From positions 27,488 to 91,487 of IMG/VR virus record IMGVR_UViG_3300028392_000048: a stretch of DNA of 64,000 bases; one strand, given 5' to 3'. The notes under the pieces are model-generated. The model worked only from the letters and a program-made list of their open reading frames with translations, was not told the DNA's origin and did not search any database. This DNA comes from a virus. The position numbers and the translations under genes are program-made. Of the stretch, positions 11,697 to 21,181 are shown one piece after another (within the stretch, counting starts at the first letter, position 1; every line of letters starts with the position of its first letter).

Positions 11697-14600
11697 TAAA
11701 TAGTTCCTCCGATTGAATTGCTAGTCACTGTTTGGTTGGTCGTAAGACTATTTGTTGGTGATGCGCCAATGGTTTTTAAATTGCTGCTAGTTAATCCGTT
11801 TACAATAATAATATTATCTGTTGTAGCACAACTTAAAAATATACTATCAGTAGAGCACTGTATTTCAAATAATGCTCCGAAGAAATGATTAGGTTGCACT
11901 GGAACTATTACAAATGAAATTAAGTCAGGTGCTAGTTGATTCATTACATATGTACTCAACTCCGTAAAATAAAATGTGTCTCCAAAATCCCAGTTATCTA
12001 ATGCAAAGAATGTATTAATTGCTTTTAATATTCGTGCCTGTACGTCTGAATTCGATACAGCACTATTTGAATTTATCATAGCATTAAAATTTGCTTGCAA
12101 GGATATATCAGCATTTGATCCAAATAATAATGTATAATTTACTGGATGATATATTATTTCGTCACTTATAGATTTAATTAAATTTAAATTAGAACTTAGT
12201 ATACTGTTTAACTCACTACTACTAGGAGGCAACGGTTTGACTCCTGTTGTTCCGTTAGTTACCCATTGTCTAAATAATGTATCGTAACTAGTAGTTAATA
12301 TATAGATATCCATGATATTACTATTACCTGGATCTATTCTACTATCGTAGTCTGCACTATGAACATACTGAAACTTCAATCTATCTCTTCCAACGTATAC
12401 TTTATAATCTAAAGTAGGAGATAATTTTCCTGTAGATGCTGTTAACTTAAACACTGTAGCAGAATCAACAAAGTAAAAATACGATCCATCTGCATATTGT
12501 TGTAACGATCCTAGTCTAGGATCACTTCGACTGTTAAAAATTCTTACTGGACCATTATATGGATCATTTAATACATATTTGTAATCTTCTTGTCCTGATG
12601 ATATAGAATATCTCTGTTCAACAACATACTTACGTAATGGGTTAACTGATGGATCAACTATATCTAAAAATAGCTGAGGATTATCCACTACATTAGATCC
12701 GCTAGAATTTGCAAATGTTAATATAATCTTTTTAGGATCAATATAGCCATCTTTTCCAGTATAAGCTGAAGTGACTTCCCATGTTAAATCTAATGTAAAC
12801 GGATTAGTACTGTCAGGTTTAGTATTGACACCGAGTACTTTAATTGTATCTAACACAGTTGTACTCGATACAGTATCATAAACAACTGCATTTGTATCAA
12901 AATAGAAAGTGACATCTTTATCACTTTCAAAAATATAACGTAAATTTCTTGTTGTTATAGTATATTTTTCAGTGTCTGTGGTAAACAATAACAACCAACT
13001 AGAATCTAATTGTAAATTATCTGTATTACCCTGATTACCTAAACTAAACTGATCAACTGTGTTTAAATTAGCTGCTGAAATTAATTGCCAACTTTGTGTA
13101 GTTGCATCGTAGCGTAAACCAAAATTAAGATTAGCAAATATTTTATCTATCATACCAGTAACAACTGTGGGACTAATAGTAACAGTGAATTGAGGAATTA
13201 CCTGTGTAGCAATGGCAGTAGTTGGAATTGATTTATTCAATGTTATTGGTCCAGCATTTGTTGGTAATATGCCTTTGCCACCAGCTGTTCCATTATCAAC
13301 AACATTTACTACTTCTGCCCAAACATATGTTGAAGAATTTAAAACATTTGCTGTTCCTGAAATAAGAACATTATTATTAGCTGTATCAAAATAGAATCCA
13401 GTTGGTGCTACAAATTTAATTAGAGATCCCACTGTAAGATATTTTAAATCAGTTGATGCATAAGTTCCAACTTTAAGCGGAGAAAGAAAAATTCCCGGAG
13501 TGTTATTAATTAAACTTATATAACCAGTAGAACTATTACTATCAGAAGTAACAGCATTCCATTGTATATTAAGACTAACGTTTAAAAAATCTAAGTAATT
13601 TGCATAATAGAAATTTCGTAAGTCGGGAGTATTTAATAAATCGTAAACAGTATTATAAATCACACCTTGAATATCAGTTTGTGTAACATATGAAAAATTT
13701 ATATCAGAAATATAAATCTCTTGGTATAATACTCCGTCGTCAGCAAACAAGTTTGTTTTAGAATATTTTCCAGTAGGATCAGTAAGGTCAAAGTATCTAC
13801 TAATACCACTGCTTGTTCTATTAATAGCTTTAACTTTAGCTACTGATAAATTTGCACTTAGCGGACCAATGTTATAATCTTCACCTGTAACCATACGATC
13901 TTGCATATAGTATGTTTGGGGTGCATTAGTTTTAATGCTAGCATTTGTTTCTGCCGTAGTTGAATTTGACACACTAGTTGGTAAACTTAAACTAATAGTA
14001 AGTGTTTCAACTTTATTTTTTGTACTAATATAAGGAATAGCTACGCTAATATTGACAATATCAGCTGGATTTATTGAGTAGTGAAGCGCATTACTAACTC
14101 TATAATAAATTCTAAATTGTCCTAAAGGTAAATTTCCAAAAATTCCATCACTGAAATTAAGTGTAATTGCATCCCCTGCTCTAGTAACAACACTATAAAT
14201 GTTTTTAATTTTTGAATTTAAACTATTATAGATAACATTGTTTCCGGTAGTCGATGGAACTTGAGTCCATAGCTCGGTTTCTAATCCAGTGTTTTGATCA
14301 ATAGAGTATACCCAAATATCAGTATTGTTAATATTTTGTGTAGCAATATCCACTGTTTGATTGCTAACAGGATGCGTTACTGAGAAGGAACCATTGTTTA
14401 ATGTGCCCTGTGTAAAATTAAAAAAGAATCCAGTTGTAGGACTGGTTGCACCAAAGCCATCATCTCTATAGATAAAAGCAATACTATTACCCACTTTAGG
14501 TGCTTCTTCGTAAATGTATGTTTTTCCTTTGAAAGTTGTACTAGTTACTTCAAAATTCATACTACGTCCAGATACTGTTTTAGTAAAATTATAAATCGGA

Positions 14601-15187
14601 ACGTTGTTATTAGATGCATTAAATCTGTATTGTGCTGTAGGAATTCCGTAAATTTTAGCAGAATCAATAGGAGTACCAAACTGATGATTTTGTGGAAGTG
14701 CTGCGTTTATTATTTTAATAAATTGATCATACCAATTAACGTTACTGGGATCATTCCATTGAATAGTTTGTCCTGCAAGATTTCGACCATTACTGTCAAT
14801 AATAGCTTCGGTAGTACTAACTGTATTAAATTTTAAAAGTCCAGTTGCTGCTTGATTACGACTGGCATTATAGCCTATCATTCGACTCAATCGAAGTATG
14901 CTATCTCTGCGTTCTGCTAGTTCTAAGAAGTTTTCGCGAGCATTTAAGTCAACACGGAAAGCTATGCTTTGGCCCACAAATGCAATAAGGTCAATTAGGG
15001 CTAGGTATTCGCTAGACTCAATATAATCGTTAAAATCTTCAGGAAAATTTGTTCGGATATAGTCAATCATTGTGCGGCGTAAGTTCTCAAAGTCGTAACT
15101 TTGGAAGTCCGCATTTTTAAATGATTGATAAATTTTTTGCCAATTTTCAGCAATTAACAGGTTATTCTGTCTATCCGTTGAGCTCAT
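11696..15187 (-). CDS. 6: Baseplate wedge protein, gp6-like
   Basis: This 1,163-residue protein resembles T4 gp6, a core subunit of the six baseplate wedges. The N-terminal block (residues about 10-110, including NFPEDFNDYIESSEYLALID and AFRVDLNARENFLELAERRD) is the strongest family signature. It is nearly twice as long as T4 gp6 (about 660 residues), with Ser/Thr/Asn-rich beta segments after residue 150, so the middle may carry added domains. It has a 47-base upstream gap containing a late-promoter-like AATAAATA on its strand, suggesting transcription separate from the upstream baseplate genes. Its TAA overlaps the ATG of the giant downstream gene. The wedge assignment is firm; the function of the extra length is unknown. 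Confidence 0.85.
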   Translation of the reverse strand: MSSTDRQNNLLIAENWQKIYQSFKNADFQSYDFENLRRTMIDYIRTNFPEDFNDYIESSEYLALIDLIAFVGQSIAFRVDLNARENFLELAERRDSILRLSRMIGYNASRNQAATGLLKFNTVSTTEAIIDSNGRNLAGQTIQWNDPSNVNWYDQFIKIINAALPQNHQFGTPIDSAKIYGIPTAQYRFNASNNNVPIYNFTKTVSGRSMNFEVTSTTFKGKTYIYEEAPKVGNSIAFIYRDDGFGATSPTTGFFFNFTQGTLNNGSFSVTHPVSNQTVDIATQNINNTDIWVYSIDQNTGLETELWTQVPSTTGNNVIYNSLNSKIKNIYSVVTRAGDAITLNFSDGIFGNLPLGQFRIYYRVSNALHYSINPADIVNISVAIPYISTKNKVETLTISLSLPTSVSNSTTAETNASIKTNAPQTYYMQDRMVTGEDYNIGPLSANLSVAKVKAINRTSSGISRYFDLTDPTGKYSKTNLFADDGVLYQEIYISDINFSYVTQTDIQGVIYNTVYDLLNTPDLRNFYYANYLDFLNVSLNIQWNAVTSDSNSSTGYISLINNTPGIFLSPLKVGTYASTDLKYLTVGSLIKFVAPTGFYFDTANNNVLISGTANVLNSSTYVWAEVVNVVDNGTAGGKGILPTNAGPITLNKSIPTTAIATQVIPQFTVTISPTVVTGMIDKIFANLNFGLRYDATTQSWQLISAANLNTVDQFSLGNQGNTDNLQLDSSWLLLFTTDTEKYTITTRNLRYIFESDKDVTFYFDTNAVVYDTVSSTTVLDTIKVLGVNTKPDSTNPFTLDLTWEVTSAYTGKDGYIDPKKIILTFANSSGSNVVDNPQLFLDIVDPSVNPLRKYVVEQRYSISSGQEDYKYVLNDPYNGPVRIFNSRSDPRLGSLQQYADGSYFYFVDSATVFKLTASTGKLSPTLDYKVYVGRDRLKFQYVHSADYDSRIDPGNSNIMDIYILTTSYDTLFRQWVTNGTTGVKPLPPSSSELNSILSSNLNLIKSISDEIIYHPVNYTLLFGSNADISLQANFNAMINSNSAVSNSDVQARILKAINTFFALDNWDFGDTFYFTELSTYVMNQLAPDLISFVIVPVQPNHFFGALFEIQCSTDSIFLSCATTDNIIIVNGLTSSNLKTIGASPTNSLTTNQTVTSNSIGGTI

Positions 15188-15205
15188 AATGTATCCTAAT
15201 AAGTG

Positions 15206-15213
15206 TATTTATT
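15206..15213 (-). promoter_or_regulatory. Late-promoter-like AATAAATA upstream of gp6-like gene
   Basis: On the minus strand AATAAATA lies 19 bases upstream of the gp6-like ATG, one base from the T4 late consensus TATAAATA. It sits within an inverted repeat (CTAATAA and TTATTAG arms). The nearby gp55 gene makes late-type promoters expected. Position and motif only; no start site is known. Confidence 0.45.
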
Positions 15214-15234
15214 AGATCAAATTATGTGGGTAGT

Positions 15235-15672
15235 TTATTGTCTCGTCAACCCGTTATTCTGATCAAACTTTAATCTCATGCTTTCTTGTATGTTGTAAAG
15301 CAGATATTCTAATGTACATTGTATTTCTAAACCAGTATCGTAAGGAGTAATAACTATACTCTTGGCTCTTACTCGAGGGTCACTACTAAAAATCTCATTT
15401 ACATTTTGCAAAATAAGATTTTGTATTTCATTAGTTAACGGTTCGAATATAACGTCCCAAATTATAGTTCCAAAAGCTGGATTCATTAATCGCTCGCCTT
15501 GCCTTACATAAAAGTGATTTAATAAATCTTGTTTTATTAATTCAAAATCAAATAAAGAAAAATTTTCAGTTGATTTACTAACTGTACTAAATCCACGATA
15601 GCGTCTTGTTATAGGCGGTGGGTGAGCTGGAAGAGTGTGAACTTCTTTGGTAGTGTATAAAGTATTTGCCAT
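15235..15672 (-). CDS. 25: Baseplate wedge protein, gp25-like
   Basis: A 145-residue protein of the GPW/gp25 family, a small wedge subunit that helps trigger sheath assembly and is shared with type VI secretion baseplates. The core motif RQGERLMNPAFGTIIWDVIF (about residues 57-76) matches the family's R-GER-x-NP-x-FG pattern, followed by a helix and a beta strand typical of the fold. Length is normal for the family (T4 gp25 is 132). It starts two bases after the gp5-like stop, within the same minus-strand operon, and is followed by the gp6-like gene as in T4. Confidence 0.9.
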   Translation of the reverse strand: MANTLYTTKEVHTLPAHPPPITRRYRGFSTVSKSTENFSLFDFELIKQDLLNHFYVRQGERLMNPAFGTIIWDVIFEPLTNEIQNLILQNVNEIFSSDPRVRAKSIVITPYDTGLEIQCTLEYLLYNIQESMRLKFDQNNGLTRQ

Positions 15673-15674
15673 AA

Positions 15675-17360
15675 TTATATTGTCTCAGAGTATTGGTCTT
15701 CTATTTGACCTTGTAGCGGAATATTACGAGAAAACGTATCAATTGAAGTAGAATATTGTTTCCATGCTGCGGGTGGATCTATTGCACTACCTGATTCCCT
15801 ATCTGTTAAATCTGTCTTAAACATAGTAGGATCTAGATTTTCGTGATGAGGGTACGGCTCAGTTGTAGGAATACGTAACATGATACTGGTAATAGTATCG
15901 CCTTCGACTTCTGTTGGATTATCAAAGGTACTAAGCGGCTCGGGAGCAGTAGCAGATGCCGCAGCTGTTGCAGCGCCTGCCGCAGGCCCGTTGAAATTAA
16001 TGTTACCTCCAGAAATGGTAGTATTAGCAGCTTTTATATCTGCATCTCCGCCTGATGTAAACTTATTTCCACCGCCGGTGTTGACATCAAAATCACCGCC
16101 TGATGATAGTTTTGTACCTGAGCCAACATCTATATCTAATGCACCTGCAATACTAATTGCTGTATCTCCAGTAATTGTTTCGTCATGAGTTCCGTCAACT
16201 TGAATAGCAACATTGCCGTTGACTATACAAATTTTATCCATGCCTACTTCTGTTTGATGACGTTCTGCAACTTTTAAATTAAAATTTCTACCAGCTTCAA
16301 TATTAATATCTCGATCTGCATAAAAATTTAAATCGTTTTGTGTACGTATACTAATACTGTCTTGAGCATAAACATCAATCTTACCGTCGCTGGTTAATTC
16401 AATCCATGCTGTGCCTCGACTGTTAGTGATATAAATGAGATCTTCACTATTATGCAATAGTATTTGATGGCCAGTTCGGGTACGTAGTCTGATTAATTCA
16501 TTATGCGGACGAGTAACATCACCGTCTTTTTCTTTTTCTTCTACAGCAGCATATTCAGGCGGACCTTCACTAGGAGATGTTTTTCTTAAAAATTTATCAT
16601 CTCCATCGTCCATTATAAAAGACGATCCGCCTAATCTGCTTACAGGACCATTTTTAATTAAATGTTCTGGTTTACCGTAATTTCCTGTTTGCGAACCCGA
16701 TTGCTTATCTAACGGTCCTGGGGTACTGATACCAAAAACCATACTAGGAGATTCTCTTCTAGAACTACTAGTTGTTATGCCGCGCACATCGTCTAATATT
16801 AATCCTTGATCTGCAAGTATTTGTGCAAATGGATGAATAGGTTTTTTAATCTTGTTTGGATCTGTTAATGTTTTATTTTCAGGTGCGTTTTTATTATATT
16901 CTGCAACTGGAACACGATCTGCATGACCGTATGGAGTATCTATTCCACCTTCTACACAATTTTCAGTTGCTGCTATACCTGGGGTCATAAAATTGGCGGC
17001 GCCGTCAGGAACACATCCCATCCAGTATCCTTGTTTAGGATCTCCGTCAATAAAAAATATCATTACAATCTGTCCAGGATTAGGAGGAGCCATCCAAAAT
17101 CCCGCTGACTTTTGTGTATTATTATAATCGTTATCTTCGCCGTTATAGTTTGTATTTGTTGCGGTAAAGAAAGGACTCATATATTTTACTTGATGTAATT
17201 GTCCTTCACTAGTACTTCCACCAGTTGGTCTTAATATTTGTACTTCTAAAATACCCATGTAGGTAGGATCGGCATTGCTAACCACTTTAGCTAAAAACGG
17301 GCCCGGTTTGGGATCCGGTTGTGCAATTGTGCTAATTCCTGGATCGTTGGATTTTCCCAT
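15675..17360 (-). CDS. 5: Baseplate central spike, gp5/VgrG-like, without lysozyme domain
   Basis: The start chosen is the ATG at 17360 (MGKSNDPGI...), which has an AGGAA Shine-Dalgarno and begins just after the upstream stop; the frame is open for 44 more codons but those overlap the hub gene. The 561-residue product has an N-terminal OB-fold region (about 1-130, with GILEVQILRP and KQGYWMGCVPDG) and a C-terminal stretch of short repeats such as DVGSGTKLSSGGDFDVNTGG and DINIEAGRNF, typical of the spike beta-helix in gp5 and VgrG. T4 gp5 carries a lysozyme domain between these parts; none is visible here. The C-terminal 70 residues, beyond the helix, are unassigned. Confidence 0.8.
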   Translation of the reverse strand: MGKSNDPGISTIAQPDPKPGPFLAKVVSNADPTYMGILEVQILRPTGGSTSEGQLHQVKYMSPFFTATNTNYNGEDNDYNNTQKSAGFWMAPPNPGQIVMIFFIDGDPKQGYWMGCVPDGAANFMTPGIAATENCVEGGIDTPYGHADRVPVAEYNKNAPENKTLTDPNKIKKPIHPFAQILADQGLILDDVRGITTSSSRRESPSMVFGISTPGPLDKQSGSQTGNYGKPEHLIKNGPVSRLGGSSFIMDDGDDKFLRKTSPSEGPPEYAAVEEKEKDGDVTRPHNELIRLRTRTGHQILLHNSEDLIYITNSRGTAWIELTSDGKIDVYAQDSISIRTQNDLNFYADRDINIEAGRNFNLKVAERHQTEVGMDKICIVNGNVAIQVDGTHDETITGDTAISIAGALDIDVGSGTKLSSGGDFDVNTGGGNKFTSGGDADIKAANTTISGGNINFNGPAAGAATAAASATAPEPLSTFDNPTEVEGDTITSIMLRIPTTEPYPHHENLDPTMFKTDLTDRESGSAIDPPAAWKQYSTSIDTFSRNIPLQGQIEDQYSETI

Positions 17361-17361
17361 A

Positions 17362-19797
17362 TTATGTTCCTGATTCCTCTTGGCCTTCTGTACTACCTGG
17401 CTCTGTGCTACCTGCACCTGATTCGCTTTGATCTTGCATTTCTGGATCTGACGATGCAGGAGACGATGCACTAGTGCCACCGCCTGTTTCATCCGAGTCA
17501 GGCGGTCCTTTGTATGGCTCAGTTCTAGTTACAGCTAGTGCAGCAGATGCTGTTCCTGCTCCGGCCAGTTCTTGATTTCTTATTCTAAATAGATGTAAAT
17601 CTTGTGTAAATTGATTTTTTGAAAATGTACTATCAATTGATTGTACTCTATATAAACCGCTAAAACTATGAACAGGCACAGTAGGATTGCTACCAAAATT
17701 ATACAGCCCTTTATTTAGATCAATATCAATAGGAGTTCTAAAATTAACCACGATGTGTACTTCTCCAGTTTGATAGCTTATTGACCCGTCTTCATTGAGA
17801 TTTTCAGTTGATGCTTGTGCTGTATAATTTCCAGTTCCGCTCATTGCAATATAATATGGGTCTCCTACTATTGTCATATCTAGAGACATCATATCAAAAC
17901 CTGCGGTAACGCTATCGTGAAACATTCTTGCTGCTCGTGTAGCTTGAGTTTCGGCGCCGCCGCCACCAAATTTATCAGTATTAGACAGTGTTTGAAAATA
18001 ACTTACACTAGTAGGAATAGAAGGAGCTGTTGACGGATTATTTCCTGGAGTGATAGCTTCAATTTCTGGAACATTGTTTTCTTTAGATCCACCAGTATTG
18101 GACTGAGTAACTACACTTTGATTAGCTGTGCCGCCATCTGCTAACAGCACTCCTCTGAAATTAGCTTTAAAGTTAATGTCAAATTTAAGTATATCAACAT
18201 TTTTTCCAGTGTAGATATAGTTGTATTCTTTTACTGCTTGTTTTTTAAGAGCAGCAACGCCAGCAGGTTTAACGTTAGGAGGAGTAGGTCCCGAACTCAT
18301 GTGTAATTTATAAGGTAACACTCTATAAACTAATAGTTTAGGAGGAACACCTGTTGCTTTATTCATCTCACCAATGATATAAACTTGTGTATCAATATTC
18401 CACCAACCTTTGTATCCTTCCGCAGTAACAGCTCCAGGGTCTAAGGTTTGATCAATAAATTCACTTTGTAGTATAACTTGATTTATAGCATTTAAAATAT
18501 CAGTGTCTTGTCTAAACTTCATATCTGATTGATTTACATCAATTGGATTTTGATTACGACTCATGATTTTGCCTTCGGCATCATATACGTCTTTATCGTT
18601 GCCCATAGGCGCATCGCCTCGACGAGTTTGAGAAAAACCCATTTTAGCTCTACCAATATCGTTAACATCATCTTTAGATTGTATTAAATTATGATGCTCA
18701 CTTTCAGTCACATTTAATTTTATGGTTACCGATTTGCTATCGCTAACACTGACCGGGTCCGATGCGGTTGTTGCAGCATTTGTATCAGGGTTAGCTTCTG
18801 TGTCACCAGAAGTTGATCCGCTACTAGCTGCTTCTGACGCAGCTTCTTTTGGAAATAAAATTAATATCCTATCTGGTCGTTCTATGTTATTAATTTTAGC
18901 AACTTCTCTTAGTTTTTGATTAATAACAGATTCTAAACTTTTTGGTCCTGACTGCAACATCTCTTGTACAGTTGTTCCTTTAATAGCCAAATCAGATTGA
19001 AAGTTTTTAAAACCATCTGTTAGTGCTGCTTGATTATACGGATTGGCCACACAATCGTAATGAGTACCTTCGTTGGTAACCCTCATTTGTATGTCAGTTA
19101 TATTAATTGGAATTTGTCTGTCTGTCTTGGGAATAAATTCCATCTGTCCAGTTTCTTTATTTCCCTGGAATTCAATTGTTATCATATAGGGCGCATCTGT
19201 CCAATTCTTAAACCCTAATTTTTGTGCTGTAACTTGTAGTGCTTCAAAAAACAATCCCATACTGTATGGTTCAAATATTTTAAATGACATTGTCTGTGCA
19301 TTACTATTTTTACCCTGTTCCCATCCTACCATACTATGTATTTTAAGATCATCTATATAAAATTCAAAAGATCCTTCTGCTAAACGAACTCGATTCTCAG
19401 GATCAATGCTGGCGGATTTTGCAATTAAAGGGGCCCTTGCTCCAACTCGATAAGTGCTATCGGGATTTTCTAAAAAATCTTTAGGCAATGCTGCCAATCC
19501 AATAAGACAGTTATAAGTTGCATAATCAAATAGAGGATTAGGCAAAGGAAATTCACTGTTTGCTGGTCCTGATAATGATACAAAAGAAGAACCAAAACTA
19601 TTTGCAACAGACAGAATGCCGGACACTCCGCCAGACAAATTTCCAAGAGCTGACGTTACACCAGATAATGCATTAGTTGCAGCAGACAGGCCTGAAGCTA
19701 GACCGTGCTCTACTGCTGTTATTGCATTAGATGCACCAGATACTAAACTAGATCCAACATGTGATATAGTGGAACCTAACGGATCAAATATTCCCAT
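17362..19797 (-). CDS. Large baseplate hub candidate (gp27-like position)
   Basis: An 811-residue protein encoded immediately upstream of the gp5-like spike and overlapping the gp53-like stop by TAATG. The first 90 residues are Ala/Gly/Ser-rich (MGIFDPLGSTISHVGSSLVS), like the start of the neighbouring gp48-like protein. A folded region follows (about 95-290, with RVRLAEGSFEFYIDDLKIHS and HYDCVANPYNQAALTDGFKN), then a low-complexity linker, a second folded region, and a Ser/Gly/Glu-rich C-terminus. The place next to the spike suggests the hub that caps it, as gp27 does in T4. I could not confirm gp27 homology from sequence alone; a fused or novel hub subunit is also possible. Confidence 0.55.
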   Translation of the reverse strand: MGIFDPLGSTISHVGSSLVSGASNAITAVEHGLASGLSAATNALSGVTSALGNLSGGVSGILSVANSFGSSFVSLSGPANSEFPLPNPLFDYATYNCLIGLAALPKDFLENPDSTYRVGARAPLIAKSASIDPENRVRLAEGSFEFYIDDLKIHSMVGWEQGKNSNAQTMSFKIFEPYSMGLFFEALQVTAQKLGFKNWTDAPYMITIEFQGNKETGQMEFIPKTDRQIPINITDIQMRVTNEGTHYDCVANPYNQAALTDGFKNFQSDLAIKGTTVQEMLQSGPKSLESVINQKLREVAKINNIERPDRILILFPKEAASEAASSGSTSGDTEANPDTNAATTASDPVSVSDSKSVTIKLNVTESEHHNLIQSKDDVNDIGRAKMGFSQTRRGDAPMGNDKDVYDAEGKIMSRNQNPIDVNQSDMKFRQDTDILNAINQVILQSEFIDQTLDPGAVTAEGYKGWWNIDTQVYIIGEMNKATGVPPKLLVYRVLPYKLHMSSGPTPPNVKPAGVAALKKQAVKEYNYIYTGKNVDILKFDINFKANFRGVLLADGGTANQSVVTQSNTGGSKENNVPEIEAITPGNNPSTAPSIPTSVSYFQTLSNTDKFGGGGAETQATRAARMFHDSVTAGFDMMSLDMTIVGDPYYIAMSGTGNYTAQASTENLNEDGSISYQTGEVHIVVNFRTPIDIDLNKGLYNFGSNPTVPVHSFSGLYRVQSIDSTFSKNQFTQDLHLFRIRNQELAGAGTASAALAVTRTEPYKGPPDSDETGGGTSASSPASSDPEMQDQSESGAGSTEPGSTEGQEESGT

Positions 19798-20096
19798 TAT
19801 AGTCCTAATGCCTTTACTAAACTATTTTTTTTGCAAATAAAAATGCCAGTACCTGGTACAAAATCTAGTATAGGATCCTGGATAACATTTAAATTTCTTT
19901 GCATGAATACCCACCATAAATTAGATGTACCATATAAGTCATACGCTAATAAATCTGGACGATATGCATATTGTGCTTCAATGTGATAAAAGAAATCATC
20001 AGTCTCGGCACTAACTGGACGAATAGTTAAAATATTTAAATAATTATTAGTTACTGGTGTCTTATACCAAGGACTAGTGTTTGAATATTTGGCCAT
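19797..20096 (-). CDS. 53: Baseplate wedge protein, gp53-like
   Basis: A 99-residue protein with the gp53 signature YAYRPDLLAYDLYGTSNLWW (about residues 44-63), then VFMQRNLN. In T4 gp53 is a wedge subunit joining wedges around the hub. T4 gp53 is about 196 residues, so this is a short form, as in many marine T4-like phages. The gene starts one base after the gp48-like stop and its own stop overlaps the hub gene start, so expression is probably coupled. Confidence 0.8.
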   Translation of the reverse strand: MAKYSNTSPWYKTPVTNNYLNILTIRPVSAETDDFFYHIEAQYAYRPDLLAYDLYGTSNLWWVFMQRNLNVIQDPILDFVPGTGIFICKKNSLVKALGL

Positions 20097-20097
20097 A

Positions 20098-21099
20098 TTA
20101 GATATATCCGAATGAATTATTTAAGTAGCCGCCTTGAACAAACGTATCGAGGCTGAAATTCTTCACGCTGCTTCTACTATAAACTGGTTGTAATGTTACT
20201 GAAAAACTACTTTTTGTAGGTACATGGCTAACATCGCCTGTTACGCTGCCGCCACCTAACTGAGAAACTGTGTTTGCTATATTTGCAATGGAGCCTAATC
20301 CAGAAGCTACACTACTTAGTTTGTTTGCAATGCCGCCAAGTCCAAGAGCGGATGCTCCGGCAATTCCTGCAATATCATTTAAGCCTGATGCAATTCCACC
20401 TAACCCACCTAGCGGGCCACCGGTGGCCGCTAAATCAACACTTATATAATCACAATCATTATCTAATTGAGTTGAGAATTGTGTTACAACTACTGGAACA
20501 TTTTTAAACACATGATTTCCATAACCGTTTAAGAAAATAACAGGAGGAGGATTTCCAGCTAGTGCATCAGGACCACTAAACATTTTTGTCAGGCTTCGTA
20601 AATAATGTACAGCTGCAATCCAATATAGGCCTTGTGTAGAATCTTCAACATTCATCGGAGCTGTGATAGTAATTGTTCCAGGGTCGCTATTTTGAAAGGA
20701 TTGCATTGTAAAATTTGTATGTATTGTACTAATTGGAGTATATTTGGCAGCACTGGCTATGTTAATCTGAGGAGTATAAGGAAATACTAAGCCGCCTGCA
20801 TGTTTTAAAGGAGCAAGGATAGGACTAGTTTGAAAGCTATACCAGCTACTCAAACTTAAACGGACTCTCCAATCATTTGGACTAACATCTCCGCCAAATG
20901 TTGCTGATGCCGCTCCTAATAGTCCTGCAATTGCTTGTCCTGCAGGAGGTAAATTAAGACTTCGCATCGCACTTGATAATGCGCCTGGAATATTTGCACC
21001 TGTACCAAGTGCCGCGCTCAGATTACTAGCAATACCAATGCCGGCCGCTATACCACCTACAGATGTTGCAGTGTTTAATAATGAATCGCCAAATGACAT
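20098..21099 (-). CDS. 48: Baseplate/tail-tube junction protein, gp48-like
   Basis: A 333-residue protein, first gene of the minus-strand baseplate operon. The N-terminus is Ala/Gly-rich and probably helical or flexible. A folded core follows (about residues 75-230), with NDWRVRLSLSSWYSFQTSPI, GGLVFPYTPQINIASAAKY and FLNGYGNHVFKNVPVVVTQF; these are typical of the gp48/gp54 group, which forms the platform from which the tail tube grows. A second Gly/Ala-rich stretch (about 228-285) precedes a C-terminal beta segment. Linkage to gp53, spike and gp25 supports the role. gp48 versus gp54 cannot be separated here; gp48 is preferred by length and neighbours. Confidence 0.65.
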   Translation of the reverse strand: MSFGDSLLNTATSVGGIAAGIGIASNLSAALGTGANIPGALSSAMRSLNLPPAGQAIAGLLGAASATFGGDVSPNDWRVRLSLSSWYSFQTSPILAPLKHAGGLVFPYTPQINIASAAKYTPISTIHTNFTMQSFQNSDPGTITITAPMNVEDSTQGLYWIAAVHYLRSLTKMFSGPDALAGNPPPVIFLNGYGNHVFKNVPVVVTQFSTQLDNDCDYISVDLAATGGPLGGLGGIASGLNDIAGIAGASALGLGGIANKLSSVASGLGSIANIANTVSQLGGGSVTGDVSHVPTKSSFSVTLQPVYSRSSVKNFSLDTFVQGGYLNNSFGYI

Positions 21100-21123
21100 A
21101 GTGTTTCTTTCCTTTTGATACTC

Positions 21124-21131
21124 TATTTATT
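21124..21131 (-). promoter_or_regulatory. Late-promoter-like AATAAATA ahead of the baseplate operon
   Basis: Minus-strand AATAAATA lies 24 bases upstream of the gp48-like ATG, with an AGGAAAG ribosome site between. It is in the 82-base divergent gap between the baseplate operon and gp55. It fits the T4 late -10 consensus at seven of eight positions. Confidence 0.5.
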
Positions 21132-21181
21132 TGACTTTATTATGTACGTAGTTTATAATTACATATAAGAGGGCTCTCAGG

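Noticed and set aside
5191-14836. Short plus-strand ORFs within the baseplate genes
   Set aside because: All fall inside long minus-strand coding frames and lack ribosome sites and recognisable products.
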